Below, one piece after another: positions 52,903-61,739 of a stretch of 64,000 nt of DNA. Under the pieces are notes generated by a model, which had not been told where the DNA came from, did no database searches, and saw nothing but the letters and a program-made list of their open reading frames with translations. Every line of letters starts with the position of its first letter. Within the stretch, counting starts at the first letter, position 1. The position numbers and the translations under genes are program-made. The DNA is from Candidatus Desulfofervidaceae bacterium (GTDB lineage: Bacteria > Desulfobacterota > Desulfofervidia > Desulfofervidales > Desulfofervidaceae): positions 1 through 64,000 of the forward strand of contig JALWFG010000021.1 of NCBI GenBank assembly GCA_027038965.1. The letters are read 5' to 3'.

Positions 52903-53091
52903 ATGTCAGATACGTTTGAATCTCCCGCAAAGCTCTGCGCAGTTTGCGCTTGGAGGGAATTTTGCAAAAAAAAGTTCAAGATATCACAGGAAGCAGGTAG
53001 CTTTCGGTGTCCGGACTTTGTGTATGATGTTTCTTTAAAGCAAAAAAAGAAGGAGAAGGAAGAGGTGGAAAAGCATGAAACAGGAGATTAA
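52903..53091 (+). CDS. Small cysteine-motif protein upstream of argS
   Basis: A 62-aa product with AGGAGG about 8 nt before the ATG. It reads KLCAVCAWREFCKKKF and later FRCPDFVYDV, giving four cysteines (CxxC, C, C) likely to bind zinc or an iron-sulfur cluster, then a charged tail (KQKKKEKEEVEKHE). I do not recognise a named family. It overlaps argS by 17 nt, so the two are coupled. An 11-bp inverted repeat spans its leader (52816-52826 with 52869-52879). Confidence 0.75.
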   Translation: MSDTFESPAKLCAVCAWREFCKKKFKISQEAGSFRCPDFVYDVSLKQKKKEKEEVEKHETGD

Positions 53092-54733
53092 GGAACTTGT
53101 TCTTACTGCCTTGAAGTGTCTGGAAGAAAAAAGGGGAATTGAAATAAAAGAACTACCCTTATTTACTATAGAAGTGCCTAAGGTAGAAGAGCACGGCGAT
53201 TTTGCTACCAATGTGGCCTTTATGCTGACAAAGTCTTTTAAGGCTTCACCCAGGCAAATTGCCGAACAAATCATTGAATGTCTGCCCAAATGTAATTGGT
53301 TAGAAAGGGTAGAGGTGGCAGGGCCTGGATTTATTAATTTTTTCCTTAAAGAAAATGCCTGGCAACAAATAGTAAAAAGGATATTAAAGCAAAAAGAAGA
53401 TTACGGACGAGGAGAGGTCAAAGGGATAAAGGTATTGGTTGAATTCGTTAGCGCCAATCCTACAGGGCCATTACACATTGGTCATGGTCGTGGGGCTGCT
53501 GTAGGGGACTCCTTGGCCAATATCCTTGATTTTGCAGGATATGACGTTCAGCGGGAATACTATATCAACGACCGGGGACGACAGATGCAAATTCTTGGAT
53601 ATTCGGTTTACCTGCGGTATTTGGAACTTGTAGGAGAACATAGAGATTTCCCCAAAGAGTGTTACCAAGGGGATTATATAAAAGACTTGGCTAGGGAACT
53701 CTATGAAAAGGAAGGATTAAAATACAAAGAGATGCCAGAAGCAGAGGCCGTTAGTAAAATTTCGCAGTGTGCAGGGCAAAAAATTCTGGATGATATAAAA
53801 GAGACCCTAAAGATATTCGGGGTAGGGTTTGACAACTGGTTTAGCGAAAAGAGTCTTTATGAAGAGTCAAAAGTAAAAAGGCTTTTACAATGGTTAAAGG
53901 AACAAGGATTGGCCTATGAAAAGGACGGTGCCCTGTGGTTTTCATCATCACGTTTTGGTGATGAAAAGGATAGGGTGTTGATAAAGGCAGATGGTACTAT
54001 GACCTATTTTGCCTCGGATCTGGCATATCACAAAAATAAGATGGAAAGAGGCTACGACCTTTTGGTAGACATTTGGGGAGCAGACCATCATGGATATGTA
54101 GCTAGGGTAAAGGCTGGAGTCAAGGCTATGGGATTTGACCCCAAAAAGCTTCAAATTCTGCTCATTCAACTGGTGCATTTAAAAAGGGGGGGCGTGCCAG
54201 TCGCCATGTCCACCAGGGCAGGAGAATTTATTCCCTTAAAGGATGTATTAGATGAGGTAGGGAAGGACGCCGCCAGGTTCATTTTCTTAACAAGATCTTG
54301 CGATAGTCACCTTGATTTTGATTTAGAGGTGGCCAAAAGTCAAAACATGGAAAATCCTGTATTTTACGTCCAATATGCTCATGCTCGGGTTTGCAGCATT
54401 GAAAAAATGGCCCAAGAAAGGGGGATTTCTTTTCCTGAACTTTTAAAGATTGACCTTTCTCCCCTCATAGAACCAGAAGAAATTCGTTTGATGAAGCTCT
54501 TGGCCCAGTTCCCAGAGGTGATAGAAGGGGCATCTAGGAGTCTAGAACCACATCGGCTGCCCTATTATCTTACTGAACTGGCCGGAGAATTTCATCGTTA
54601 TTACAACAAACATCGTATTTTGGGTGTAGCTGAAGAGGTTTCTCAAGCACGTTTTGCCTTGGCCCAAGCCGTCAAAATAGTCATTAAAACAGGACTTAGT
54701 TTACTGGGAGTAACGGCCCCGCAACAGATGTAA
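53075..54733 (+). CDS. argS: Arginyl-tRNA synthetase
   Basis: A class I aminoacyl-tRNA synthetase of normal length (552 aa) with an N-terminal tRNA-binding domain, FVSANPTGPLHIGHGRGA carrying the HIGH motif, the VAMSTRAGEF region that replaces KMSKS, and the C-terminal anticodon-binding DALR-like domain ending near the stop. The start overlaps the small cysteine-motif gene by 17 nt. The stop overlaps the SPOR gene start as TAATG. Confidence 0.97.
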   Translation: MKQEIKELVLTALKCLEEKRGIEIKELPLFTIEVPKVEEHGDFATNVAFMLTKSFKASPRQIAEQIIECLPKCNWLERVEVAGPGFINFFLKENAWQQIVKRILKQKEDYGRGEVKGIKVLVEFVSANPTGPLHIGHGRGAAVGDSLANILDFAGYDVQREYYINDRGRQMQILGYSVYLRYLELVGEHRDFPKECYQGDYIKDLARELYEKEGLKYKEMPEAEAVSKISQCAGQKILDDIKETLKIFGVGFDNWFSEKSLYEESKVKRLLQWLKEQGLAYEKDGALWFSSSRFGDEKDRVLIKADGTMTYFASDLAYHKNKMERGYDLLVDIWGADHHGYVARVKAGVKAMGFDPKKLQILLIQLVHLKRGGVPVAMSTRAGEFIPLKDVLDEVGKDAARFIFLTRSCDSHLDFDLEVAKSQNMENPVFYVQYAHARVCSIEKMAQERGISFPELLKIDLSPLIEPEEIRLMKLLAQFPEVIEGASRSLEPHRLPYYLTELAGEFHRYYNKHRILGVAEEVSQARFALAQAVKIVIKTGLSLLGVTAPQQM

Positions 54734-55305
54734 TGGCAAAAAAAGATAAGAAATATTATACCTTAAAGATTTCAAAAATGGGATTGTGTTTTTGGATTGT
54801 AGGAGCAATTTTTGTGTTGGTGTGGATGTTTGGACTAGGCGTTTTTGTAGGCCAAGAGGTGATTTATATTCCAAACCTGCCCCAAATAAAACTGCCTTCT
54901 TTCCCTTTAAATCCAAGGGTTCAAAAGCCGTCCCCAACCAGCATAAAACCAAAAGTGGAAGAAATAAAGCTGGATAAAAAGGCAGAGAACAAGGAGATAA
55001 AACCTCAGGAAAAGACTTCCTCAAAAGAAAGGGTAAAATTAAAAAGAGAAGTAGAAGGGCATAGTCTTAAAAAGGAGGCACCTCAGTATATATTTAGGGT
55101 GGGAACCTTTAAAAACAAGCGAAATGCCCAAGTTCTTAGAAAAAGGCTTCAAAACCAGGGCTATAAAAGCTATATAAAACCTATAAAATACAGAAACACT
55201 ACTTATTATCGGGTGTATGTAGGACCGTATGAATTGAATGATGCTTTATCTTACTTCTTAGAACTAAAGAGGTTTAATCCTACTAAACCAACTCCTGTCC
55301 CCTAA
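54733..55305 (+). CDS. SPOR-domain membrane protein
   Basis: A 190-aa bitopic protein: short cytoplasmic tail, one TM helix (MGLCFWIVGAIFVLVWMFGL), a long Lys/Pro-rich periplasmic linker and a C-terminal SPOR domain (YIFRVGTFKNKRNAQVLRKR, YYRVYVGPYE). SPOR domains bind denuded peptidoglycan at division sites. It is translated from a TAATG overlap with argS. It resembles FtsN-like proteins in layout only. Confidence 0.9.
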   Translation: MAKKDKKYYTLKISKMGLCFWIVGAIFVLVWMFGLGVFVGQEVIYIPNLPQIKLPSFPLNPRVQKPSPTSIKPKVEEIKLDKKAENKEIKPQEKTSSKERVKLKREVEGHSLKKEAPQYIFRVGTFKNKRNAQVLRKRLQNQGYKSYIKPIKYRNTTYYRVYVGPYELNDALSYFLELKRFNPTKPTPVP

Positions 55306-55439
55306 ATAAGATAGTTTATTAAGACAACAAGTTGGCATACTTTTAGAGGTCAGCTCTAGAAGGCGAAATAAAATTTGAGAGAAACAATTGATTTATGAAA
55401 CATTAAACGAAATTAAAACAATATGTACTGAAAACAGCC

Positions 55440-56399
55440 ATGAGAATTAAGGAAGTTTGGATTTATTTTCATAGAGACTTTGATGGCATGGTTTCAGCGG
55501 CCTTAATTGCCGACTACATCTCCAATGAATGGCCCCAGGTTAGGATAAAATTTTGCCCTAAAGGTTATGGTGGCAAGCCTCAATGGGAAACCAGTTCTTT
55601 AAAGGGAGACATCAGCTTTGTCTTAGATTATGTCTTTCATCCTCAGGCAACCTATTGGTTTGATCACCATCAAACAGGGCTGGGAAACTACAAAGGGCCA
55701 TTAGACCCTCAAAGACATTTTTGGGATCCTCAAAAGGGATCATGTGCCTTGCTCATTTGGGAAAAGCTTTATGAGGTGTTCGGTTACCGAAATCTAAATT
55801 TTTCAGACTTAGTCCAGTGGGCAGATAAAATAGATAGTGCCAGTTATCAATTGGAAGAAATCGTAGAATGCCAACAAAACGCCTTTAAAATCCATCTTTC
55901 TCTTGCGGTAGAAGGAGATAACCCATATTTGATAGAATTGACTAGACTGTTTTGGCAATACAAAGACCACTTGCTTTCTTCTTCATCTCTGCCTTTAATT
56001 GCAGAGTGGCGTTTTAAAAGGGCCCTAAAGATAAGAAAAGAGGCATTACAGGAATTTGCAAAGGAATCTCAATTTGACCCAGAGACAAAGATTGTGTTTT
56101 TTCAAATGCTCCAAAGTTTTTTTACCTGCCGTTTCGCCCCTTATTACTTTTATCCTGAGGCCCTTTATGCCCTGGGGATTATAAAAATCACCCCCCACCG
56201 TTACATGGTTTTGGTAACCGAAAACCCTTGGCATAAATCAAACTTAATAAATCTAGGCCAAATGTGCAAAACCTTAGGAGGAGGTGGTCACCCTGGCGTA
56301 GGGGCCGTAACGGTGACCGACCCTCTTTTGGCCCAGCAGATTGCCAACACAATTGCAGAACACTTAGCCGCTATAATTACCTCTTGCGATAAGGATTAA
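55440..56399 (+). CDS. DHH-family phosphoesterase
   Basis: The 319-aa protein has an N-terminal DHH domain with FHRDFDGMVSAALIADY (DFDG metal ligand), YVFHPQATYWFDHHQTG and a C-terminal DHHA1-like region with GGGGHPGVGAVTV. This family includes NrnA oligoribonuclease and cyclic-dinucleotide hydrolases, but the sequence does not select a substrate. The ribosome binding site is weak. It converges with uspA, overlapping by 23 nt. Confidence 0.83.
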   Translation: MRIKEVWIYFHRDFDGMVSAALIADYISNEWPQVRIKFCPKGYGGKPQWETSSLKGDISFVLDYVFHPQATYWFDHHQTGLGNYKGPLDPQRHFWDPQKGSCALLIWEKLYEVFGYRNLNFSDLVQWADKIDSASYQLEEIVECQQNAFKIHLSLAVEGDNPYLIELTRLFWQYKDHLLSSSSLPLIAEWRFKRALKIRKEALQEFAKESQFDPETKIVFFQMLQSFFTCRFAPYYFYPEALYALGIIKITPHRYMVLVTENPWHKSNLINLGQMCKTLGGGGHPGVGAVTVTDPLLAQQIANTIAEHLAAIITSCDKD

Positions 56400-56826
56400 T
56401 TGTCAGCACAGGGCAACAAGCCCCTTTGACTACCCTTTCAGCTACACTTCCAAAGATGACTTTATCTAAGCCCTTTCGGCCGTGAGTTCCCATGATAATT
56501 AGATCAAAGTCTCCTTCTTCAGCAAATTTTAGGATCTCTGTGGCCGCATCTCCTATTAGAATCTTTGTTTCTACCGGAAATTCATCAAAATGGTCTACAA
56601 TAAAGTTCTCCATCCTTTTTTCAGCCCCCCGAAGAATTTCCTCTTCGAAGTTTTTAATCGAAGTGTGAGGCACATAAAAACCACCAAAATAGTCAAGACT
56701 ACGCACTACATAAAGTATAGTGAGTTTGGCATCCAATTTTTGGGCAAAATACTTGGCATAGGGAGCAAGAACGTTGCTAGCTTCTGAAAAATCAATAGGC
56801 ACTAAAATCCTTTTAATCTCTTTCAT
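56377..56826 (-). CDS. Universal stress protein UspA family
   Basis: A 149-aa single-domain USP: KRILVPIDFSEASN at the start and the ATP-binding signature IIMGTHGRKGLDKVIFGS, consistent with a nucleotide-binding Usp (MJ0577 type). AGGAGG precedes the ATG and a strong promoter lies upstream. It probably acts in stress or redox homeostasis. Confidence 0.95.
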   Translation of the reverse strand: MKEIKRILVPIDFSEASNVLAPYAKYFAQKLDAKLTILYVVRSLDYFGGFYVPHTSIKNFEEEILRGAEKRMENFIVDHFDEFPVETKILIGDAATEILKFAEEGDFDLIIMGTHGRKGLDKVIFGSVAERVVKGACCPVLTINPYRKR

Positions 56827-56887
56827 TCCTTCCTCCTAAAAATAACTTGGGTTTAAGACTTTTTATTTGACTACTTATTTATTGTTA

Positions 56888-56917
56888 AGTATAAAAAAAA
56901 AGAGAAATAAATGTCAA
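56888..56917 (-). promoter_or_regulatory. Strong sigma70 promoter of uspA
   Basis: On the minus strand TTGACA (56917-56912), an 18-nt spacer and TATACT (56893-56888), about 60 nt before the uspA ATG. The spacer is T-rich. Confidence 0.7.
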
Positions 56918-57050
56918 GAAAATATTAACCCCAAAATCTGGGCAATATGGATTGTTAGTGATTAGTTATCAGGAATTGGGGGAAATAAAGCAGATAGAAC
57001 AGGGAAAGAAAAGGGAGTAAGCAATTAAGGATTTTGGAAAGACAAGAATA

Positions 57051-57080
57051 TTGACAGGACATAGCGGACGGTTTTATAGT
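57051..57080 (+). promoter_or_regulatory. Promoter of the hydrolase/SagB pair
   Basis: TTGACA (57051-57056), an 18-nt spacer and TATAGT (57075-57080), with a predicted start about 25 nt before the ATG at 57112. Confidence 0.65.
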
Positions 57081-57111
57081 CCTTAGCAATGGAAATCTAA
57101 AGAAGTTGGAA

Positions 57112-57897
57112 ATGGGCAAAGTTGCTTGTTTTATTTTTATTATTTTGAGTATTGGTCTGCTATTGGGATGTAAAATGGAAACAACGGTTTTTTACAATAC
57201 AAAATTGTTTGTTTGGAAGGGCAGAAGAGAATCTTGTCTAATCCTCATCCATGGAGGTAAAGCGTGTTCTGAACGGGCTAGAGAAATAGGAGAAAGATTT
57301 AGCGATTACTTCTATCCTCAATATACCATAATTGCGGTTGATTATAGATTTAGTGGATATGGCGGAGGAGAGTTAGAGGATATTTTGAATGCCATTTCTT
57401 ATGCCAAACACTTGCTGATTAAAAAGGTCTTTCTTATCGGTGAAAGTCACGGAGGGTATCTGGCGCTTTTGGGGGCTACAAAGGCAGAAGTAAGTGGCGT
57501 TATTGATGCCTACGGACCCACGGATTTATTGGCTATGCAATCATTTGCCAATTCTCAAAATCCTCAATTAAACAAAGATTGGGCCGATTACATTCAGGCC
57601 ACTCAAAAGGAGTGCCAAGATACAAGGCTTGAATTAACTGAATGCATTAAAAAACGTTCCCCTTATTATCTGGCCGATAAGATAAAGGCCCCGGTACTCC
57701 TTCTCCACGGCACAGAGGACAATATTGTCCCAATCAGTCAAAGTGAAATGTTGGCAAAGCGCTTTAAGCAGCTTGGTAAGACAAATTATCGTTTTGTGGC
57801 ACTCAAAGGGTTAGGACATGGGTTCTCTCTTTTAGAAGGACAGCCTTTTGAGTTGATTCAAAACTTTTTAAACAAACTTCGGGGTGAGCCATCATGA
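57112..57897 (+). CDS. Alpha/beta hydrolase, probable lipoprotein
   Basis: The 261-aa product begins MGKVACFIFIILSIGLLLGCK, a signal peptide with lipobox LLGC, followed by an alpha/beta hydrolase: LILIHGG oxyanion region, IAVDYRFSGYG, nucleophile in LIGESHGGYLALL, Asp in LLHGTEDNIVP and His in GLGHGFS. This resembles a dienelactone-hydrolase or S9-type esterase/peptidase acting in the cell envelope. The ATG at 57112 is used rather than a TTG at 57106. The gene overlaps SagB by 4 nt. Confidence 0.85.
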   Translation: MGKVACFIFIILSIGLLLGCKMETTVFYNTKLFVWKGRRESCLILIHGGKACSERAREIGERFSDYFYPQYTIIAVDYRFSGYGGGELEDILNAISYAKHLLIKKVFLIGESHGGYLALLGATKAEVSGVIDAYGPTDLLAMQSFANSQNPQLNKDWADYIQATQKECQDTRLELTECIKKRSPYYLADKIKAPVLLLHGTEDNIVPISQSEMLAKRFKQLGKTNYRFVALKGLGHGFSLLEGQPFELIQNFLNKLRGEPS

Positions 57898-58619
57898 ACA
57901 ATTATCAAAAGGGCATTGGCTACCGTTATTTATTTGAAACTAAATATTATCCCGATAATCCGCTTAAAGATGATTTAGGGATCATTCCTTCTCCGCCTCC
58001 TTATAAGACATACCCCAACGCCTCACGAATCAAATTACCCAAAGATTTTTATGTCCCTCAGGCTCCTTTGGCCCAAACAATAGCTATACGTCGGAGTCAA
58101 AGAAAATTTAGTCCTCAGCCTCTGGGCCTAGAAGCCCTTGCCTTTTTGCTTTGGGCTACTCAAGGCCTTACTTCTGCTCAAGGTTATCGGGCAGCTCCCT
58201 CGGCAGGGGCTCTGTATCCCATTGAAACCTATCTTTCAGTGCACAATGTAAAGAATATTCCTCCAGGCATCTATCATTTTAATGCGTTGGAGTTTTCTTT
58301 AGAAACCTTAAAAGAGGGTTTTTATGGCAATCAATTGGCTCAAAATGCCCTTGGACAAAACATGTTCAAACAGGCGGCTGTGGTCTTCATCTGGACAGCA
58401 GTCATCTTGCGCTCAATGGCTAAATATCGCAATCGGGCTATAAGATATATATTTCTTGATGCCGGTCATATTTGCCAAAATTTGCTTTTAGCAGCCACGG
58501 CCTTGAAAATCGGTGCTTGTCCTATTGGCGCCTTTTTTGATGAGGAAGTTGATAAGATGCTTGGCATAAACAGTCAGACCGAAATGACTATCTATCTGGC
58601 AGTTGTAGGTAAAGTTTAA
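57894..58619 (+). CDS. SagB/ThcOx-family nitroreductase-fold FMN protein
   Basis: This 241-aa protein has the pattern of SagB-type dehydrogenases: IAIRRSQRKFSPQPL (FMN binding) near residue 65, AAPSAGALYPIETYLSV, IYHFNALEFSLE, IFLDAGHICQNLLLAA and LAVVGKV. The group contains azoline oxidases and other flavin reductases. No precursor peptide or cyclodehydratase is nearby, so a RiPP role is not supported. It overlaps the upstream lipoprotein hydrolase by 4 nt. Confidence 0.88.
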   Translation: MNNYQKGIGYRYLFETKYYPDNPLKDDLGIIPSPPPYKTYPNASRIKLPKDFYVPQAPLAQTIAIRRSQRKFSPQPLGLEALAFLLWATQGLTSAQGYRAAPSAGALYPIETYLSVHNVKNIPPGIYHFNALEFSLETLKEGFYGNQLAQNALGQNMFKQAAVVFIWTAVILRSMAKYRNRAIRYIFLDAGHICQNLLLAATALKIGACPIGAFFDEEVDKMLGINSQTEMTIYLAVVGKV

Positions 58620-58741
58620 TCCCCAAACCAAACTATTATTTTTCTCTATAATATATTTAAACATCCATAAGTTATTTCTATTTGATTTATAAATTTTTTT
58701 TGTTTAAAATACCCCCCGATAATTTCCAAAAGGAGAGGTCT

Positions 58742-60013
58742 ATGAGTGACTATCGCCAGATGTGGGAAAGTCTCGAACTTGACTTGCCTGCCCATGACCA
58801 TTTACTGAATGTGCTAGGAAAGTTTTACGGGGATATCTATCTTTCGCAGCAGAAACGCCTTAAAGGCATGGAATATTTGGATTTTGTCATTTCTGAAATC
58901 CACGGTTTGCGTATTAAGGAATTATTAGACGCCCAAAAATCAGGGCAAAAGGTATTTGGAACATTTTGTGTCTTTGTACCTGAAGAGTTAATCTGGGCAG
59001 CAAACGGTATTTGTGTAGGGTTATGTGCTGGGGCAGAAATTGGTAAGGGAGAAGCAGAAAAGGTGCTTCCAAGAAGCATTTGTCCTCTTATAAAATCGTT
59101 TATGGGATTTAAATTGGCCCGACTTTGCCCCTTTACCGAGGCCTGCGACTTGGTAATAGGAGAAACCACCTGTGATGGTAAAAAAAAGGCCTTTGAAATC
59201 TTCGCTGAATTCAAACCTACTTATGTAATGGAAATCCCTCAAATGAAGAGAAAAGATGATTATGAGCTGTGGAAAAATGAGGTTTGGCGCCTTAAGGAGA
59301 AAATAGAAGAGGTAACAGGCAAAAAAATTACCTCTGAATCTTTGAAAGATGCTATCAAAATGATTAACAATAGAAGGCGGGCTCTTCAGCGCCTTAACAT
59401 CCTTCGGCAACAAACCCCTGTCCCCATCTCTGGAAGAGATGCCCTTTTGATTAACCAAATTTCATTTTATGATGACCCTAAACGCTTTACTGAAAAAATA
59501 AATCAGCTCTGTGACGAGTTAGAAGAAAAGGTAAAAAGAAAGGAAGGAGTTGTTCCTCAAAACACGGTTCGGATATTGCTTTCAGGTTGCCCTATGGCAG
59601 TCCCCAACTGGAAGCTTCCCTATGTAGTAGAATCCTCAGGGGCCGTTATTGTAGATGAAGAATCTTGTATCGGAGAAAGAAACACAAGAGATTTGATTGA
59701 GGAAACGGGAGAAACTATAGAAGAAATGATTGACAATATTGTTTCACGTTATATGAAGATTGATTGCGCTTGTTTTACTCCTAACAAAGAGCGTGTTGAA
59801 CACATTATTGAATTAGCTGAAAAATATCAAGTAGATGGGGTTATCCACTATACGCTCCAATTCTGTGATCCTTATTTAGTAGAATCATACAAAGTGGAGA
59901 AGGCATTAGAAGAGGCAGGAATCCCTGTCTTAAGGATTGAAACCGACTATAGTATGGAAGATGTAGAGCAATTAAAAACGAGGATAGAGGCCTTTATAGA
60001 GATGCTCAAATGA
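58742..60013 (+). CDS. Double-cubane-cluster-type protein of the HgdB/BcrBC (2-hydroxyacyl-CoA dehydratase D) family
   Basis: This 423-aa protein resembles the double-cubane cluster protein of Carboxydothermus and the HgdB/BcrC reductases: FGTFCVFVPEELIWAANGI, CVGLCAGAEIG, SICPLIKSFMGF, LCPFTEACDLVIGETTCDGKKK, and later LSGCPMAVPNWK, SCIGERNTRDL, FCDPYLVESYK. Cysteines 76, 91, 95, 114, 129, 135 and 144 could hold a cluster. The ATG at 58742 has AGGAGAGG 5 nt upstream. It is overlapped by an ATPase of the HgdC type. The family reduces small or acyl-CoA substrates using ATP; the natural substrate of this branch is unclear. Confidence 0.88.
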   Translation: MSDYRQMWESLELDLPAHDHLLNVLGKFYGDIYLSQQKRLKGMEYLDFVISEIHGLRIKELLDAQKSGQKVFGTFCVFVPEELIWAANGICVGLCAGAEIGKGEAEKVLPRSICPLIKSFMGFKLARLCPFTEACDLVIGETTCDGKKKAFEIFAEFKPTYVMEIPQMKRKDDYELWKNEVWRLKEKIEEVTGKKITSESLKDAIKMINNRRRALQRLNILRQQTPVPISGRDALLINQISFYDDPKRFTEKINQLCDELEEKVKRKEGVVPQNTVRILLSGCPMAVPNWKLPYVVESSGAVIVDEESCIGERNTRDLIEETGETIEEMIDNIVSRYMKIDCACFTPNKERVEHIIELAEKYQVDGVIHYTLQFCDPYLVESYKVEKALEEAGIPVLRIETDYSMEDVEQLKTRIEAFIEMLK

Positions 60014-60789
60014 AGTGTTTAGGACTTGACATTGGGTCTAGAACTATAAAACTTGTTTTAATAGAAAACGGAAGACCTATTTACACTCATAAGGCCCTCA
60101 ATACCTATGACCCTATAAATGAAGTCAAAAAGTGTCTCCAAAAAGTGGATTATGACATTATGCTTGCCACAGGATATGGGCGAGGCTTGGCTCAGAAAGA
60201 ATTCCATGTTCCCACGGTTACTGAAATCAAGGCATTTGCCATTGGGGCCAAATATTTAGTACCTGAATGTCGGACCATTTTAGATATTGGCGGACAGGAT
60301 ACCAAGGCCATTGCATTAAATAATGTAGGGCGGGTTTTCAAATTTGAGATGAATGATCGTTGTGCTGCAGGTACAGGTCGCTTTTTAGAGGTAATGGCCA
60401 AGGCCTTGGGATACGAAATAGAAGAGTTTGGCAAGGCAGCCCTTGAAGGAAATGATCACATTCAAATTAGCAGCATGTGCACGGTATTTGCCGAAACCGA
60501 GGTAATTTCGCTTTTGGCGCGAGGAGAGAAGAGGCAAAATATTGCTAGGGCTTTGCATCGAGCTATTGCCACCAGGTCGGTTGCCATGTTGAAAAGGGTG
60601 GGATTAAATTATCCCATCGTGTTTGCTGGTGGGGTAGCCAAAAATCCGTGCATGAGATTGTTTTTAGAGGAAATGCTGGGCAGAAGCAATTCAGATAAGC
60701 CTTCTGTCATTGTTCCTGAAGATCCTCAAATTATAGGTGCTCTTGGAGCAGCAATTTTGGCTGAAAGGGAGGTAAAAAATGAAGGTTGA
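60010..60789 (+). CDS. BadF/HgdC-type activator ATPase for the double-cubane protein
   Basis: A 259-aa ASKHA-fold ATPase with GLDIGSRTIKLVLIENG, DIGGQDTKAIALN, and the [4Fe-4S] binding segment MNDRCAAGTGRFLEVMA plus SMCTVFAETEVISLLARG. Such activators are homodimers with a bridging [4Fe-4S] cluster that push one electron to the partner with ATP hydrolysis. It overlaps the partner gene by 4 nt and yedF by 11 nt. Confidence 0.93.
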   Translation: MKCLGLDIGSRTIKLVLIENGRPIYTHKALNTYDPINEVKKCLQKVDYDIMLATGYGRGLAQKEFHVPTVTEIKAFAIGAKYLVPECRTILDIGGQDTKAIALNNVGRVFKFEMNDRCAAGTGRFLEVMAKALGYEIEEFGKAALEGNDHIQISSMCTVFAETEVISLLARGEKRQNIARALHRAIATRSVAMLKRVGLNYPIVFAGGVAKNPCMRLFLEEMLGRSNSDKPSVIVPEDPQIIGALGAAILAEREVKNEG

Positions 60790-61372
60790 TGCCAGAGGTT
60801 TGGCCTGCCCTATGCCTGTCCTTAAAACCAAAGAAGCGATTGAGGCCCATCCTGAAGAGGTCGTAGAAGTGTGGGTAGATAATCCTGCCGCCAAAGAAAA
60901 TGTCATGCGTTTTTTACAATCTAGAAACTGGACGGCAACCAGTGAAGAAAAAGAAGGCATGTTTGTGGTGAAAGGAATGCCTTCTGGGAAAGAGATCAAA
61001 AAAACGCCGCCTTCAGAAGACCAAGCGGAAGAAAACCAACGGATTCTGGTCATTATCCCTACTGACAAGATGGGCCATGGAGACGATGAGTTAGGTAAAG
61101 CCCTAATGAAAAATTTCATTGCTACTCTGAAGGAAATGGGAGATGACCTTTGGCGCATAGTCTTGTTAAATGGAGGGGTAAAACTGGCCATAGAGGGCTC
61201 GGAGCACCTGGAAGAATTGCGTTATTTAGAAAAACAAGGTGTAGATATCTTCGTTTGTGGCACTTGTCTAAACTTTTTTGGTCTTTTAGAAAAGAAGGCC
61301 ATAGGTGTTACCACCAACATGCTTGACATTGTTACCTCTATGCAACTGGCTACTAAGGTAATTTGCCTATAG
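60779..61372 (+). CDS. yedF: YedF-like selenium/sulfur-trafficking protein
   Basis: The 197-aa product has an N-terminal TusA/SirA domain (DARGLACPMPVLKTKEAI, with the CPxP cysteine) and a C-terminal DsrE-like domain (ILVIIPTDKMGHGDDELGK, FVCGTCLNFFG). YedF proteins are linked to selenium metabolism in several anaerobes. It overlaps the activator ATPase by 11 nt, so sulfur or selenium supply to the double-cubane system is possible. Confidence 0.88.
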   Translation: MKVDARGLACPMPVLKTKEAIEAHPEEVVEVWVDNPAAKENVMRFLQSRNWTATSEEKEGMFVVKGMPSGKEIKKTPPSEDQAEENQRILVIIPTDKMGHGDDELGKALMKNFIATLKEMGDDLWRIVLLNGGVKLAIEGSEHLEELRYLEKQGVDIFVCGTCLNFFGLLEKKAIGVTTNMLDIVTSMQLATKVICL

Positions 61373-61739
61373 AGCGGGGTCAGATTTCCACATTTGATAT
61401 TTAGAAGTCCTTAGTGCCTAGTCCTTAGTTATTCAGTTTTTAAGTTTTAAGTTTTAAGAAAAATCCCTTCCCTCTACAACTTCTACAGCCTCTACAACCT
61501 TTACAACTTTTACCGCCTCTATCCCCTCTACACCTTCTTCCCTTTTTATTACTAGAAAAATAATCTCTGGGGCTTGGTTTTAAGTTTTAAGGAAGGCCTT
61601 TTAAAAAAGGTGCAGAACAGAAGTCTTTACAGGTTGCAGTAAACCCTCTTTCTCCCACTTTAACAAAGTATTTCTGTGCCAAAAAGTCCTTTTATTTGTT
61701 GGGCATTAAGACACATTAAACTCATAAAATATGCACTAT
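61373..61739. other. Pyrimidine-rich noncoding region
   Basis: No supported gene. The plus strand contains TTTAAGTTTTAAG repeats (near 61437-61458), a pyrimidine-rich run of CTCTACAACCT-like words (about 61470-61540) and a second TTTAAGTTTTAAG copy near 61580. These look like slippage products. It separates yedF from the convergent helicase gene; no clear terminator was seen. Confidence 0.7.

Noticed and set aside
57894-58619. A thiazole/oxazole-modified peptide cluster around the SagB-like gene
   Set aside because: No cyclodehydratase, YcaO or precursor-peptide gene was found nearby.
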